A DNA stretch of 64,000 nt from an uncultured Chryseobacterium sp. GTDB lineage: Bacteria > Bacteroidota > Bacteroidia > Flavobacteriales > Weeksellaceae. Both the position numbers and the translations under genes were made by a program. Positions within the stretch are counted from its first letter, which is position 1. Each line of letters starts with the position of its first letter. The stretch lies in contig CAJYWN010000002.1 in assembly GCA_913778275.1 (NCBI GenBank), forward strand, positions 1-64,000. Direction: 5' to 3'. The notes under the pieces are model-generated. The model did not search any database. It saw nothing but the letters and a program-made list of their open reading frames with translations, and was not told the origin of the DNA. Shown one piece after another: positions 8,443 through 16,489 of this stretch.

Positions 8443-8687
8443 CAATTCAATTCTTCAACAATAATAAATTTGCCCTCTTCTTCACGGAGTGCAATACGGC
8501 TTTTTTCTTCCCCAAATTCTACATACATCGGCCCTTTGAAAGGAGCCTGATACAGAATTCTGAATGAGGTTTCCGGAAGAAGCCCCATTTCAATAATTTT
8601 GTTAGGCATTTTAAGGCTGTCGTTATCATACCCTAAAATCTTTCCCATTCTGTTTTTGGGAAATCCACTTAATTTATGTAAACCCAT
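8442..8687 (-). CDS. feoA: Ferrous iron transport protein A
   Basis: FeoA is a small cytoplasmic SH3-like protein needed for FeoB function. The 81-residue sequence MGLHKLSGFPKNRMGKI...EMGLLPETSFRILYQAPFKGP has the FeoA fold signatures (GxxPGxxFxIxxxAPF-like). I prefer the ATG at 8687 over an in-frame TTG at 8702, because a -7 element at 8714-8721 would put the transcript start at about 8707, nearly on top of the TTG. First gene of the feo operon. Confidence 0.9.
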   Translation of the reverse strand: MGLHKLSGFPKNRMGKILGYDNDSLKMPNKIIEMGLLPETSFRILYQAPFKGPMYVEFGEEKSRIALREEEGKFIIVEELN

Positions 8688-8713
8688 CTCTTTCAAAGCC
8701 AAAATTTTGTATG

Positions 8714-8721
8714 CAAATATA
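8714..8721 (-). promoter_or_regulatory. -7 element of the feo operon
   Basis: Minus-strand TATATTTG matches TAnnTTTG; no clear TTG at -33 is seen. It lies between the feoA start and the upstream terminator. No Fur-box-like 19-bp palindrome was recognised. Confidence 0.45.
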
Positions 8722-8749
8722 CGCTATTTAAATTTAATCTAAATAACAT

Positions 8750-8799
8750 ATAATACTAAAAAGGCCGAATAAAAGATATTCGGCCTTTCTTAGTATTAT
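8750..8799 (-). terminator. Strong hairpin terminator
   Basis: Long near-perfect inverted repeat; on the minus strand the core GGCCGAATA/TATTCGGCC is followed by TTTTT. It ends the small secreted-protein gene at 8812-9084 and insulates the feo promoter. The symmetric outer arms (ATAATACTA/TAGTATTAT) extend the hairpin to about 21 bp. Confidence 0.85.
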
Positions 8800-8811
8800 A
8801 TTAATTGCTAC

Positions 8812-9084
8812 TTATTTTTTTTGAGTAAGCAAATCAACACAAGCAGCTAATAGAGAGACACTTATTTCAGGATTTTTTACCCAGCCTAAAGTTTCGCAAG
8901 GATGCTTGAACAAATCTTGGAGTGTCCAATTATTATTTGGTACTTCATTTCCTTTAATGGTTTTTTTTGCCACTAACACTTTTTCTTCCTTTTTTGGTAA
9001 GTCTGTTTTAGTTTTAGGTTCTTCCGTTTTTGCAAATGCAACTGTTGACACTGTCAATAATGTCGTAATAAGAATTTTTTTCAT
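8812..9084 (-). CDS. Small secreted protein, unknown
   Basis: A 90-residue protein with a signal peptide (MKKILITTLLTVSTVAFA, cleavage likely after AFA), a Lys/Glu/Pro-rich linker (residues 20-45), and a conserved-looking C-terminal part NNWTLQDLFKHPCETLGWVKNPEISVSLLAACVDLLTQ with two cysteines that could form a disulfide. I do not recognise the family. It is a monocistronic unit with its own terminator. Confidence 0.7.
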   Translation of the reverse strand: MKKILITTLLTVSTVAFAKTEEPKTKTDLPKKEEKVLVAKKTIKGNEVPNNNWTLQDLFKHPCETLGWVKNPEISVSLLAACVDLLTQKK

Positions 9085-9248
9085 AAGAATTTTTTAATTT
9101 TTGAATTGCCAAATTATTAACTCTGAAATAAAATTCCAAACACGGTGATTTGTTTTTACAAAAACTACTCAATTTTGTTATTCTACTAGGCGTTTTTATA
9201 AATTATATACACTTAATCTAAATTTCTACTGAAAAAAATTTACAGAAA

Positions 9249-9276
9249 AAAGACCCAAGATAATATCTGGGTCTTT
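9249..9276 (-). terminator. Intrinsic terminator of the GLPGLI gene
   Basis: On the minus strand AAAGACCCAGATA...TCTTGGGTCTTTTTTC forms an 11-bp stem ending in a T run, 27 bases past the GLPGLI stop codon. Confidence 0.8.
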
Positions 9277-9302
9277 CAAATATAATTAGTTAATATGAAT
9301 GT

Positions 9303-10211
9303 CTATTTTTTCTTTTTATCTGCAGCAGGCAAAGTTAGCTCAATAGGATTATCATTGGAGTTAAAGAAATCCTTGTACATTTTTTCCTGTTTCTTCATCA
9401 TATCTCCTATGGTTCCGTCCATTCCTGGTATTGTTTTAGACATGATTTCCTGAGTCATCATAGGTCTTGCCGTTGCAAACGGATCTTTTTTGAAATCGCT
9501 GAATGTTTTCTCGAATTTCTCTCTCGGCATCTCTGTCACCTTCAAAGACATGTTGGAAATTTTTTCAGAATAAGAAAGTTCTTCCCAATTCTGGACTTTT
9601 TTATTTCCCTGCAGCGTCCATGAATAATTTTTGCCTTCATCTTCAATTTTTACAATAAGTCCCGGAAGACCTGAAAATTTATACGGTCCATCCTGAAACG
9701 GAAGATCCGTACTGAACCATGCCGTCCATTTTCTTCCTCCGAAATCTGCAGTTGCCTTCTGAGCATTATAAGGGCCTATTTTTTCTTTTTCATTGGAAAT
9801 TTTCCAGTCGAATTTAATGGTTTCATTATAAGCAATCCCCATTGGTGTAAATCCGCTTGCTATTCTTTCGACATACTGCACTTTCATATCGGGATAATGT
9901 TTTACGATCTTTTCCGAAAACTTAGGCATCTTGATGGTTTTTGACAGGTCTTTGAAAACGCCCGACTTCTGCATGGCTTCAACCTGTACTTTTATAATAG
10001 AGTCTTGTCCTATTACGGTATAATCTCTGTAAACAGACCGGTCTTTTGCGATATCCAGAACTGTAAGAACTTTTTCAAGCTTAGCAGAATCTTTCTTCGG
10101 CTTAAAGGTAAGCTCATAAAAGAAGCGGTTGGCTGTTTCTTTCGAGTCATTATCCTGAGCGCTTACAAAAGCAAAGAGAGCGATAAAAAATATTGAAAAT
10201 AGCTTTTTCAT
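9303..10211 (-). CDS. GLPGLI family secreted protein
   Basis: A 302-residue exported protein with a signal peptide MKKLFSIFFIALFAFVSAQ and the name-giving motif FSGLPGLIVKIED near the middle, preceded by the usual WTAWFSTDLPFQDGPYKF. GLPGLI proteins are found almost only in Bacteroidetes and have no assigned biochemical role. The ATG at 10211 directly starts the signal peptide; an earlier TTG-initiated frame to 10253 adds no plausible sequence. The Lys-rich end (PAADKKKK) is typical. Alone in its transcription unit. Confidence 0.92.
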   Translation of the reverse strand: MKKLFSIFFIALFAFVSAQDNDSKETANRFFYELTFKPKKDSAKLEKVLTVLDIAKDRSVYRDYTVIGQDSIIKVQVEAMQKSGVFKDLSKTIKMPKFSEKIVKHYPDMKVQYVERIASGFTPMGIAYNETIKFDWKISNEKEKIGPYNAQKATADFGGRKWTAWFSTDLPFQDGPYKFSGLPGLIVKIEDEGKNYSWTLQGNKKVQNWEELSYSEKISNMSLKVTEMPREKFEKTFSDFKKDPFATARPMMTQEIMSKTIPGMDGTIGDMMKKQEKMYKDFFNSNDNPIELTLPAADKKKK

Positions 10212-10436
10212 TGTTTTTAAAATGTTTATTGATATTAGTTGGTATCGCTTCATTTTTGTTACACTTTTTATATTAATTTTTTAAATATTAATTTTTAAAG
10301 GATATAGTATTTCAATATTTTAATGTGATTTTAATCTCTTTAATCACATTTTAATTTCATTCCAAAGGTCTTCTAATCTGGTCATTTTAGTTTTGTATCA
10401 TCGAAAAAGATAAATACGAAACTAAATCTTAAAAAT

Positions 10437-10931
10437 ATGATCAAGACGATTTTAATAGCCACAGATTATTCTCTTGAGTCTCTTAATATACTTAAGAAAG
10501 TAATGAGAGAGAAAGATGCTTCGGAAGACCAAAATCAGTACAATATTCTTTTGGTTTCAGGATATGATACGGGAGACTCTATCCGAGATCTTCTATTCAA
10601 TACAAAAAGTACAATCTTCAATAAGTTGAGGCCTCAGGAATTTTGTGAAGCTTATTCCATTGTTAAAAACAAATATCCTCATCTCATCAATAAAATAGTG
10701 TGTGATATTTTCACGGGAAGCTTCCAAAGAACTTTTAACAACTATGTAAAAGCTGAAAATATTGAGGAAGCTTACTATTCTCCGTCAATCAAAAGTAAAG
10801 GGAACGGAAAATTTGATCTCATCCCTTATATCAAAAAGTGTAAAGATCTTAAAAGTTATGAAATTTCCGTAGAGCTCCAAGAACACCTTCCGGAAAAAGG
10901 AAGACTTGCGGAAATCTTTGTGGAAGCCTAA
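10437..10931 (+). CDS. Conserved hypothetical cytoplasmic protein
   Basis: A 164-residue protein beginning MIKTILIATDYSLESLNILKKV, which recalls the first beta strand and helix of universal stress proteins, but the ATP-binding GxxGxxxxxG(S/T) loop expected near the end is absent. No signal peptide or membrane helix is seen. It lies 24 nt upstream of a DUF1275 membrane protein and is probably in the same operon. A TAGTTTTG (10388-10395) may be its -7 element. Function unknown. Confidence 0.7.
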   Translation: MIKTILIATDYSLESLNILKKVMREKDASEDQNQYNILLVSGYDTGDSIRDLLFNTKSTIFNKLRPQEFCEAYSIVKNKYPHLINKIVCDIFTGSFQRTFNNYVKAENIEEAYYSPSIKSKGNGKFDLIPYIKKCKDLKSYEISVELQEHLPEKGRLAEIFVEA

Positions 10932-10955
10932 ATAAGACTCGTAAAAATTATAAAA

Positions 10956-11795
10956 ATGTTAAGGAATTATAGTAACAGCAGGACGTTGGGAGACAACATA
11001 AGACTGGGAACGCTGACTGCCTTTACGGCAGGTACTATAAATATTGCTTCTCTGTTGATATTCCTCTCATTTACGTCAAACGTAACAGGACATTATGCAA
11101 TTCTGGCAGCAGAAATAAGTAAAGCCAACTGGTCTCAGGTTGCTGTAGTGGGAGGCTGGATTTTTCTTTTCTTCTTCGGTGGGTTTGTGTCGAATTTTAT
11201 GGTAATTAACTTCAATAAGAAAAGTAAATACTTTGCACACGCCATGCCTTTGGTGCTAGAAATAGCCTGCCTTCTTTTTGTAGGAATCTACGGACAGTTC
11301 TATTACCGTAAAACTCTTGAAGAAACGGAATATCTGGTAGCACTGATGCTTTTTGCAACAGGACTGCAGAATGGTTTAACGGCAAGTATTTCCAACTTCT
11401 CCGTAAAAACAACCCATCTTACCGGTACTACCACCGACCTGGGAATTCTGTTTTCTATGTTTACCCAGAAAAAATTCAGGAAGAACGGTGAGCTGGTAGC
11501 AAGAGCCAAATTGTTGATGAGCATCATGTTTGCCTATGTATTGGGGGCGGTATTTTCCGGACTTACTTATTATTATCTTGAGTTCAGGGTTTTTTATGTG
11601 ATCAGTTTTTGTTTGCTGGTAGTGATTGGGTATGATGCCTATAAAATACACCTCAGACATTTCAATACACAATACAGATACAGCAAAATATATAAAAAGC
11701 CAAATTTTTTAGCTTTTCTGTATGATAAAATTCACGGAACATCCGAGATCAAACAAAAGAGTGAGAAAAAGAGGAAGCTTATTTTCGAAGAATAA
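10956..11795 (+). CDS. DUF1275/YoaK family membrane protein
   Basis: A 279-residue integral membrane protein with six or seven predicted helices and the DUF1275 pattern: AFTAGTINIASLLIF in helix one, then TSNVTGHYAILAAE, and the family signature ATGLQNGLTASISNFSVKTTHLTGTTTDLG in the second half. The family has no established function; it has been linked to efflux and oxidative stress by annotation only. A basic, helical C-terminal tail (KSEKKRKLIFEE) is cytoplasmic. It shares an operon with the preceding hypothetical gene. Confidence 0.9.
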   Translation: MLRNYSNSRTLGDNIRLGTLTAFTAGTINIASLLIFLSFTSNVTGHYAILAAEISKANWSQVAVVGGWIFLFFFGGFVSNFMVINFNKKSKYFAHAMPLVLEIACLLFVGIYGQFYYRKTLEETEYLVALMLFATGLQNGLTASISNFSVKTTHLTGTTTDLGILFSMFTQKKFRKNGELVARAKLLMSIMFAYVLGAVFSGLTYYYLEFRVFYVISFCLLVVIGYDAYKIHLRHFNTQYRYSKIYKKPNFLAFLYDKIHGTSEIKQKSEKKRKLIFEE

Positions 11796-11867
11796 CTCTT
11801 ATAACAAGACTTCATATTTAAATACGATAAATATCAGTATTAATTTTGTGTAAACTAGCTGTGAATC

Positions 11868-11908
11868 AATCCTCTAATTGTGTAGTGCAATTGGGGGATT
11901 GTGTTTTT
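11868..11908 (+). terminator. Intrinsic terminator after the DUF1275 gene
   Basis: AATCCTCTAATTG pairs with CAATTGGGGGATT (13 bp with two G-T wobbles) and is followed by a T run. Confidence 0.7.
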
Positions 11909-12028
11909 TAAGAAAATGCTTTATTAAAGGATGTTTCAGCTAAAGTGAAAGCATGGCAGGAGTGTTGAAATGTTGATAATTAAATTTTAATTCGGGGGTT
12001 TATTGTTTTAATTCTTATTCTGAATGCC

Positions 12029-12036
12029 TATTTTTG
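12029..12036 (+). promoter_or_regulatory. -7 element of mutL
   Basis: TATTTTTG fits TAnnTTTG, with a TTG 23 nt upstream (12003-12005). Transcription from about 12043 would supply a short leader to the ATG at 12056 and rule out the TTG at 12041 as the start. Confidence 0.45.
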
Positions 12037-12055
12037 TAAGTTGATTTACTTTTTT

Positions 12056-13843
12056 ATGTCAGATATTATTCAGCTTTTACCGGATCATGTGGCCAATCAA
12101 ATTGCGGCAGGAGAGGTGGTGCAGAGACCTGCATCCATTGTAAAGGAACTTTTGGAAAATGCAATTGATGCCGAGGCTACGAAGATTGAACTGATTGTAA
12201 GAGATGCGGGAAAAAATCTGATCCAAGTGGTAGATGACGGAAAAGGAATGTCGGAGACGGACGCAAGAATGGCTTTTGAAAGGCATGCTACTTCCAAAAT
12301 CAGAGGGACGGAAGATATTTTTAAAATATCCACAAAAGGATTCCGTGGAGAAGCACTGGCTTCTATTGCGGCAGTTTCTCAGGTAGAACTGAGGACCAAG
12401 CAGAAAGATGCCACAATAGGGACCAACATTTACATAGAAGGAGGTGTATTTCAGTTTCAGGACCCTGTTCAGACGGCAGATGGGTCCAATTTTTTAGTGA
12501 AGAACCTTTTTTACAACGTTCCGGCCAGAAGAAAATTCCTTAAAAATAATAATATTGAATTCAGGCATGTTATTGATGAATTTCAAAGGGTTGCTCTTGC
12601 GCACGAAAACCTTGAGTTTTCACTTTTTCATGATGATGAAGCAGTTTTCAGATTAAGAAAAGGAAGCCAGATGCAGCGTATTGTAGATATTTTCGGAAGA
12701 AAACTGCAGCCACAGCTGATCCCGATTAAAGAAGACATTATCTGGTGTAAACTTCATGGCTTCGTAGCCAAGCCTGAAGGAGCCAAAAAAACCAGAGGCG
12801 AACAGTTTCTCTTCGTTAATGGAAGGTATTTTAAAAGTCCGTATTTCAATAAAGCAGTACAGGAAGCTTTTGAAGGATTGCTGCTGCCCGGATATATCCC
12901 TACATTTTTTCTTTTCTTAGAGTTAGATCCTGAGAAAATCGATGTAAATATCCATCCTCAGAAAACGGAAGTGAAATTTGAAGATGAGCATCTTATTTTT
13001 GCATTGCTCCGTTCTACCATTAAAAGATCACTGGGAATTTATAATATAGCGCCTAGTCTTGATTTTGAAAGAGATCCTCAGCTGGATGAAATCATGCAGA
13101 AAACTTTCCCAAGCAAAAGCAACGGAGGCGGGAGCGGATTTATCAAAATGCCTGAAATTATTGTAGATAAAGATTATAATCCGTTTCTGGAAGAAAGAGG
13201 AGTGAAGCAGGCAGAAATTCAAAATCTTGCCGACATGTACCATCAGAATATTTCAGCTGAACCTTCAAAAATCAACCTCTTTGAAGATGAAGATTTTGAT
13301 GAAGATCTTATGAGACTCCCGAACGGCTACTGGCTTTTTAATAAAGGAGACAAGACCTTAATGCTGGATCTTGGAAGAATGCACAGGCTTGTTGTTTCAG
13401 AAAATACAAAACCGCTACGGAAAGGAACTACGAACAGTCATTCTCTGCTTTTCTCACTGGAATACCACATGAACGAGATTGAAAAAAATAAATATAAATC
13501 CATCAAAAAATTCCTTCCTGAATTAGGATTTGAAATGAGCATCGCCCATGAAAGTGTACTAAGGATTGATGCTGTGCCGGAAGGTTTAAAGGAAACGCAG
13601 GTAATGAAATTCCTGGAGAATCTTTTCGACATTCTGGAATATAAGACAGAAGAGGAATTCATGCAGTTTTACCAGAATCAATGGAATAAAATGCAGTCGA
13701 AGTCAAGATTTGATTTTATCTATAAGAAAGATGCGGAACAGCTGATTAAAGATTTTACGGCATTAGGGTTCCCTGAATTTTTACCCAACGGAAAAAGATG
13801 CTTCTTTGAAATTCCGTTCAATGATTTTAAAAATAAATTTTAA
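12056..13843 (+). CDS. mutL: DNA mismatch repair protein MutL
   Basis: MutL links mismatch recognition by MutS to strand removal. The 595-residue protein has the complete GHKL ATPase domain at residues 1-330: NAIDAEAT with the catalytic Glu just before it (ELLENAID), DDGKGM, ATSKI and GFRGEALASI, then the VNIHPQKTEVKF of the transducer domain. After an acidic linker comes the C-terminal dimerization domain. At the place of the endonuclease motif DQHA(x)2E(x)4E I read LDLGRMHRLVVSEN, so the metal site seems to be missing. ATG at 12056 gives the usual start MSDIIQLLPDHVANQIAAGEVV. It precedes a rhomboid gene by 3 nt. Confidence 0.96.
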   Translation: MSDIIQLLPDHVANQIAAGEVVQRPASIVKELLENAIDAEATKIELIVRDAGKNLIQVVDDGKGMSETDARMAFERHATSKIRGTEDIFKISTKGFRGEALASIAAVSQVELRTKQKDATIGTNIYIEGGVFQFQDPVQTADGSNFLVKNLFYNVPARRKFLKNNNIEFRHVIDEFQRVALAHENLEFSLFHDDEAVFRLRKGSQMQRIVDIFGRKLQPQLIPIKEDIIWCKLHGFVAKPEGAKKTRGEQFLFVNGRYFKSPYFNKAVQEAFEGLLLPGYIPTFFLFLELDPEKIDVNIHPQKTEVKFEDEHLIFALLRSTIKRSLGIYNIAPSLDFERDPQLDEIMQKTFPSKSNGGGSGFIKMPEIIVDKDYNPFLEERGVKQAEIQNLADMYHQNISAEPSKINLFEDEDFDEDLMRLPNGYWLFNKGDKTLMLDLGRMHRLVVSENTKPLRKGTTNSHSLLFSLEYHMNEIEKNKYKSIKKFLPELGFEMSIAHESVLRIDAVPEGLKETQVMKFLENLFDILEYKTEEEFMQFYQNQWNKMQSKSRFDFIYKKDAEQLIKDFTALGFPEFLPNGKRCFFEIPFNDFKNKF

Positions 13844-13846
13844 AGT

Positions 13847-14575
13847 ATGTTTAACAGTATCCCTCCGATAACGAGAAATATCATCCTCATTAACATCATT
13901 GTATTTATTGCAGTTGGTTTTATATTTCCTCAGTTTTATGCTTCTCTTTCTGCATTTTATCCTTTCTCGCCCAACTTCAGATCATGGCAAATCATCACCC
14001 ATATGTTTATGCATGGAGGCTTTGCCCATATTCTTTTTAATATGCTAACATTATGGAGTTTCGGGCCAGTTCTTGAACAAACTTTAGGAGATAAAAAATA
14101 TTTGATTTTATATTTTTTAAGCGGACTGGGCGCATTTTTTTTATTTAATCTATGGAATTTCTATGAGGTCCAGCAACTCACTAATGATCTTACCAATGTC
14201 AATATTAATGTTGCGGATATTTTTATGAAAGCAGACCTGAGCAAATTTAATTTTAATCCGGTTCCTTATACAAATAATGAAGATGCATATAATCTCTATA
14301 TGGCATTAACGTCACCAATGGTAGGAGCATCCGGAGCAATTTTTGGAGTTGTTGCAGCCTTTGCTACACTTTATCCTGATGCAAGAATCGGGATCATGTT
14401 TATTCCGATTCCTATGAAAGTTAAGTATCTATTGCCAATCATTGTTGTTGGGTCCGTATGGCTGGGTATTTCCGGAAACGCAGGAGGAATAGCTCATTTT
14501 GCACACGTAGGAGGCGCTTTGGTTGGCTGGCTACTGGCAAAAATCTGGCGAAAGCATTTATATAGATTCAATTAA
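13847..14575 (+). CDS. Rhomboid family intramembrane serine protease
   Basis: A 242-residue polytopic membrane protein. The rhomboid elements are present: WQIITHMFMHGGFAHILFNM (His/Asn of the oxyanion region), the GASGAIFG motif with the catalytic Ser in helix 4, and AHVGG with the catalytic His in helix 6. An unusual 55-residue hydrophilic insertion (about residues 105-155) separates helices 3 and 4. It starts 3 nt after mutL and is followed by an endonuclease/phosphatase-family gene at 6 nt, a common Flavobacteriia order. Natural substrates are unknown. Confidence 0.94.
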   Translation: MFNSIPPITRNIILINIIVFIAVGFIFPQFYASLSAFYPFSPNFRSWQIITHMFMHGGFAHILFNMLTLWSFGPVLEQTLGDKKYLILYFLSGLGAFFLFNLWNFYEVQQLTNDLTNVNINVADIFMKADLSKFNFNPVPYTNNEDAYNLYMALTSPMVGASGAIFGVVAAFATLYPDARIGIMFIPIPMKVKYLLPIIVVGSVWLGISGNAGGIAHFAHVGGALVGWLLAKIWRKHLYRFN

Positions 14576-14581
14576 AATTCC

Positions 14582-15577
14582 GTGAAAGTCATTCGTCTTA
14601 TATTTTTCATTGTACATATAGGAATAGCATTCCTGCTGGCTTTAACGCTTCTGAATGCATATGTGCCGCCGAAAACATTTCCGTGGTTCAACCTGCTTTC
14701 TTTAGGTTTTCCTGTATTAATGATTGGGTATATTCTCCTTACTTTTTTCTGGATCATCAGCTGGAAAAAAAGAGCATTTGTTTTCTTACTGTTCGGACTG
14801 TTGTTTTTCAAGCCGACAATAAGATGGATCAATTATACTCCCGAGAAAAATGAAATTCCTGATCTTAAAGTGGTTACATTAAATGCCAAGGGAGGCCTTT
14901 ACGGAAAAGAGAATATAGAATCCTATATCAACAGTCAGAATCCGGATGTCGTTCTTCTGCAGGAATATGGTGCAAAAAACACATATCATTTTAATGGCTT
15001 GAAGGAGGGTCCGCAGAGTTATGTGATCACAATTTTTTCAAAACACAGAATTGTAGAGCAGAAACAGCTTATTGAAAGTGATTATACCCACAATAATGCA
15101 TATGTATCTCATACCGACATTGAAATCAAAGGGAAAATATACCGGTTTATCAATGTTTATTTACAGCCTTTTAAGTTCCAGAAAAACATGGTAAAACTTA
15201 ATGGAAACAGTGAAGAAGATGAACAGAAAGTGAAAGATGTGGTAAAAAGGCTGATTCCTACCTTTAAAATGCATCAGGAACAGATCAGTGCAATAAGAAA
15301 AAGCATTGATGAGTCTCCATATCCTGTTATTCTGGCAGGAGATTTTAACTCGGTTCCCAATTCTTATGAGTATTATCATCTGGTGGAAGACCTTCAGGAT
15401 GCATTTGTAGAAACCGGAAGAGGCAGCGGTACCAGTTTCCATGATTATAAATTCCCGATAAGAATTGACTACATTTTTTCTTCAACCTCTGTAAAACCTG
15501 TAAGCTATAGGGTAGACCGTTCTGTAAAACTTTCCGACCATTTCCCTGTTATTGCAACATTTAAGCTCGAAAAATAA
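14582..15577 (+). CDS. Membrane-anchored endonuclease/exonuclease/phosphatase family protein
   Basis: A 331-residue protein starting at GTG. Residues 1-85 contain three hydrophobic segments, then an EEP domain follows: VVTLNAKGG (metal/phosphate Asn), VVLLQEYG (metal Glu), AGDFNSVPNS (catalytic Asp/Asn), RIDYIFSS, and SDHFPVIATF with the catalytic His. The fold hydrolyses phosphodiesters in nucleic acids, lipids or phosphoinositides; the exact substrate is unknown, and the membrane anchor suggests a substrate in the periplasm. Third gene of the mutL-rhomboid-EEP operon. Confidence 0.92.
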   Translation: MKVIRLIFFIVHIGIAFLLALTLLNAYVPPKTFPWFNLLSLGFPVLMIGYILLTFFWIISWKKRAFVFLLFGLLFFKPTIRWINYTPEKNEIPDLKVVTLNAKGGLYGKENIESYINSQNPDVVLLQEYGAKNTYHFNGLKEGPQSYVITIFSKHRIVEQKQLIESDYTHNNAYVSHTDIEIKGKIYRFINVYLQPFKFQKNMVKLNGNSEEDEQKVKDVVKRLIPTFKMHQEQISAIRKSIDESPYPVILAGDFNSVPNSYEYYHLVEDLQDAFVETGRGSGTSFHDYKFPIRIDYIFSSTSVKPVSYRVDRSVKLSDHFPVIATFKLEK

Positions 15578-15656
15578 TACCGATTGAATTAAACCATCCC
15601 TATAAATTATATGATGTCTATCTTGTAATTGCAGAATTTCTGCTAAATTAGTTATT

Positions 15657-15998
15657 ATGAAAAATTTCTTTTTTATACTTTTGGTTTACTCAGTTTCTGC
15701 TGTGTCATGTTCAAAAAAAGAGCCTCAGGATCTGTATCCGGCAGACAGCCCAAAGGCGAATTATGATACGTTAGCAGTAGATTCTTTCTCCGCCGGAGCT
15801 ACATCTATGGATGTTGTACAAAAGATCAGAATGTCTTCACAGCGGTACCAGGACTCTCTGAAAGAAGCACTGAAGCTTCAGGAACAGGAGAAAAAGATCA
15901 AAGAAGAACTGGAAAAAGAAAATAAGAAAAAAGCCGAGGAAGAGAAAAAACAGAAAGCATCTGAGACATCTCCTTCCACCGAAATAAAAACAGAGTAA
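15657..15998 (+). CDS. Small lipoprotein with charged coiled coil
   Basis: A 113-residue predicted lipoprotein: signal peptide MKNFFFILLVYSVSAVSC with a lipobox-like SAVSC, then an acidic/Ser-rich part and a Lys/Glu-rich helix (residues 65-100, KEALKLQEQEKKIKEELEKE) likely to form a coiled coil. No named family is recognised. A second small lipoprotein gene follows at 26 nt. Confidence 0.75.
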   Translation: MKNFFFILLVYSVSAVSCSKKEPQDLYPADSPKANYDTLAVDSFSAGATSMDVVQKIRMSSQRYQDSLKEALKLQEQEKKIKEELEKENKKKAEEEKKQKASETSPSTEIKTE

Positions 15999-16024
15999 TA
16001 TTTTAATTAAAATTATCAATACAT

Positions 16025-16432
16025 ATGAAAAAAAACATTTTATCAGGATTAATGATCGCTGCATTGGTAGTATCATGCACCAAATCAACTTCAAAAACCG
16101 AAACGGTAGAAAACCCGGACGGAACCGTTACTACCACGACAACCGTATCTGAGGGCGGATTTGGAGTGGATACGACAAAAATTAATGATGTAAAAGAAAA
16201 AACGCAATCCAGAATTGATGAGGCGGGAGAGAAAATAGATAATGTCGCGGAAGATGCAAAAAGTAAGATTGATGCTACTGCAGATAAAACCAAAGAAAAC
16301 CTCCAGAAAGCAGGACAGGATATCAAAACCGAAGCCAACAAAGTAGGTAAAGATGTAAAAGATGCTGCTGCAAAAGGTGCCGGAAAAGTAGAGGACGGCG
16401 CTAAAAAACTCAAGGAAGATCTAAGCAGATAA
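16025..16432 (+). CDS. Lipoprotein with LEA/apolipoprotein-like repeats
   Basis: A 135-residue predicted lipoprotein (signal peptide ending ALVVSC). A Thr-rich stretch VTTTTTVSEGG is followed by an amphipathic helical region with an approximate 11-residue period of Lys, Asp, Ala and Gly (KSKIDATADKTKENLQKAG, DVKDAAAKGAGKVEDG), like late-embryogenesis-abundant or YtxH-like stress proteins. The function is probably envelope-associated but is not known. A strong GC-rich terminator follows. Confidence 0.78.
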   Translation: MKKNILSGLMIAALVVSCTKSTSKTETVENPDGTVTTTTTVSEGGFGVDTTKINDVKEKTQSRIDEAGEKIDNVAEDAKSKIDATADKTKENLQKAGQDIKTEANKVGKDVKDAAAKGAGKVEDGAKKLKEDLSR

Positions 16433-16450
16433 TATCATCGAAAGATAAAG

Positions 16451-16480
16451 AAAAGCCGCAGCAGAAGCTGCGGCTTTTTA
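16451..16480. terminator. Bidirectional intrinsic terminator
   Basis: Perfect 12-bp stem AAAAGCCGCAGC/GCTGCGGCTTTT with loop AGAA lies between convergent genes. Confidence 0.92.
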
Positions 16481-16489
16481 TGTTTAAAG

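Noticed and set aside
10437..10931. Universal stress protein call
   Set aside because: Only the first 10 residues are similar; the ATP-binding C-terminal loop is absent.
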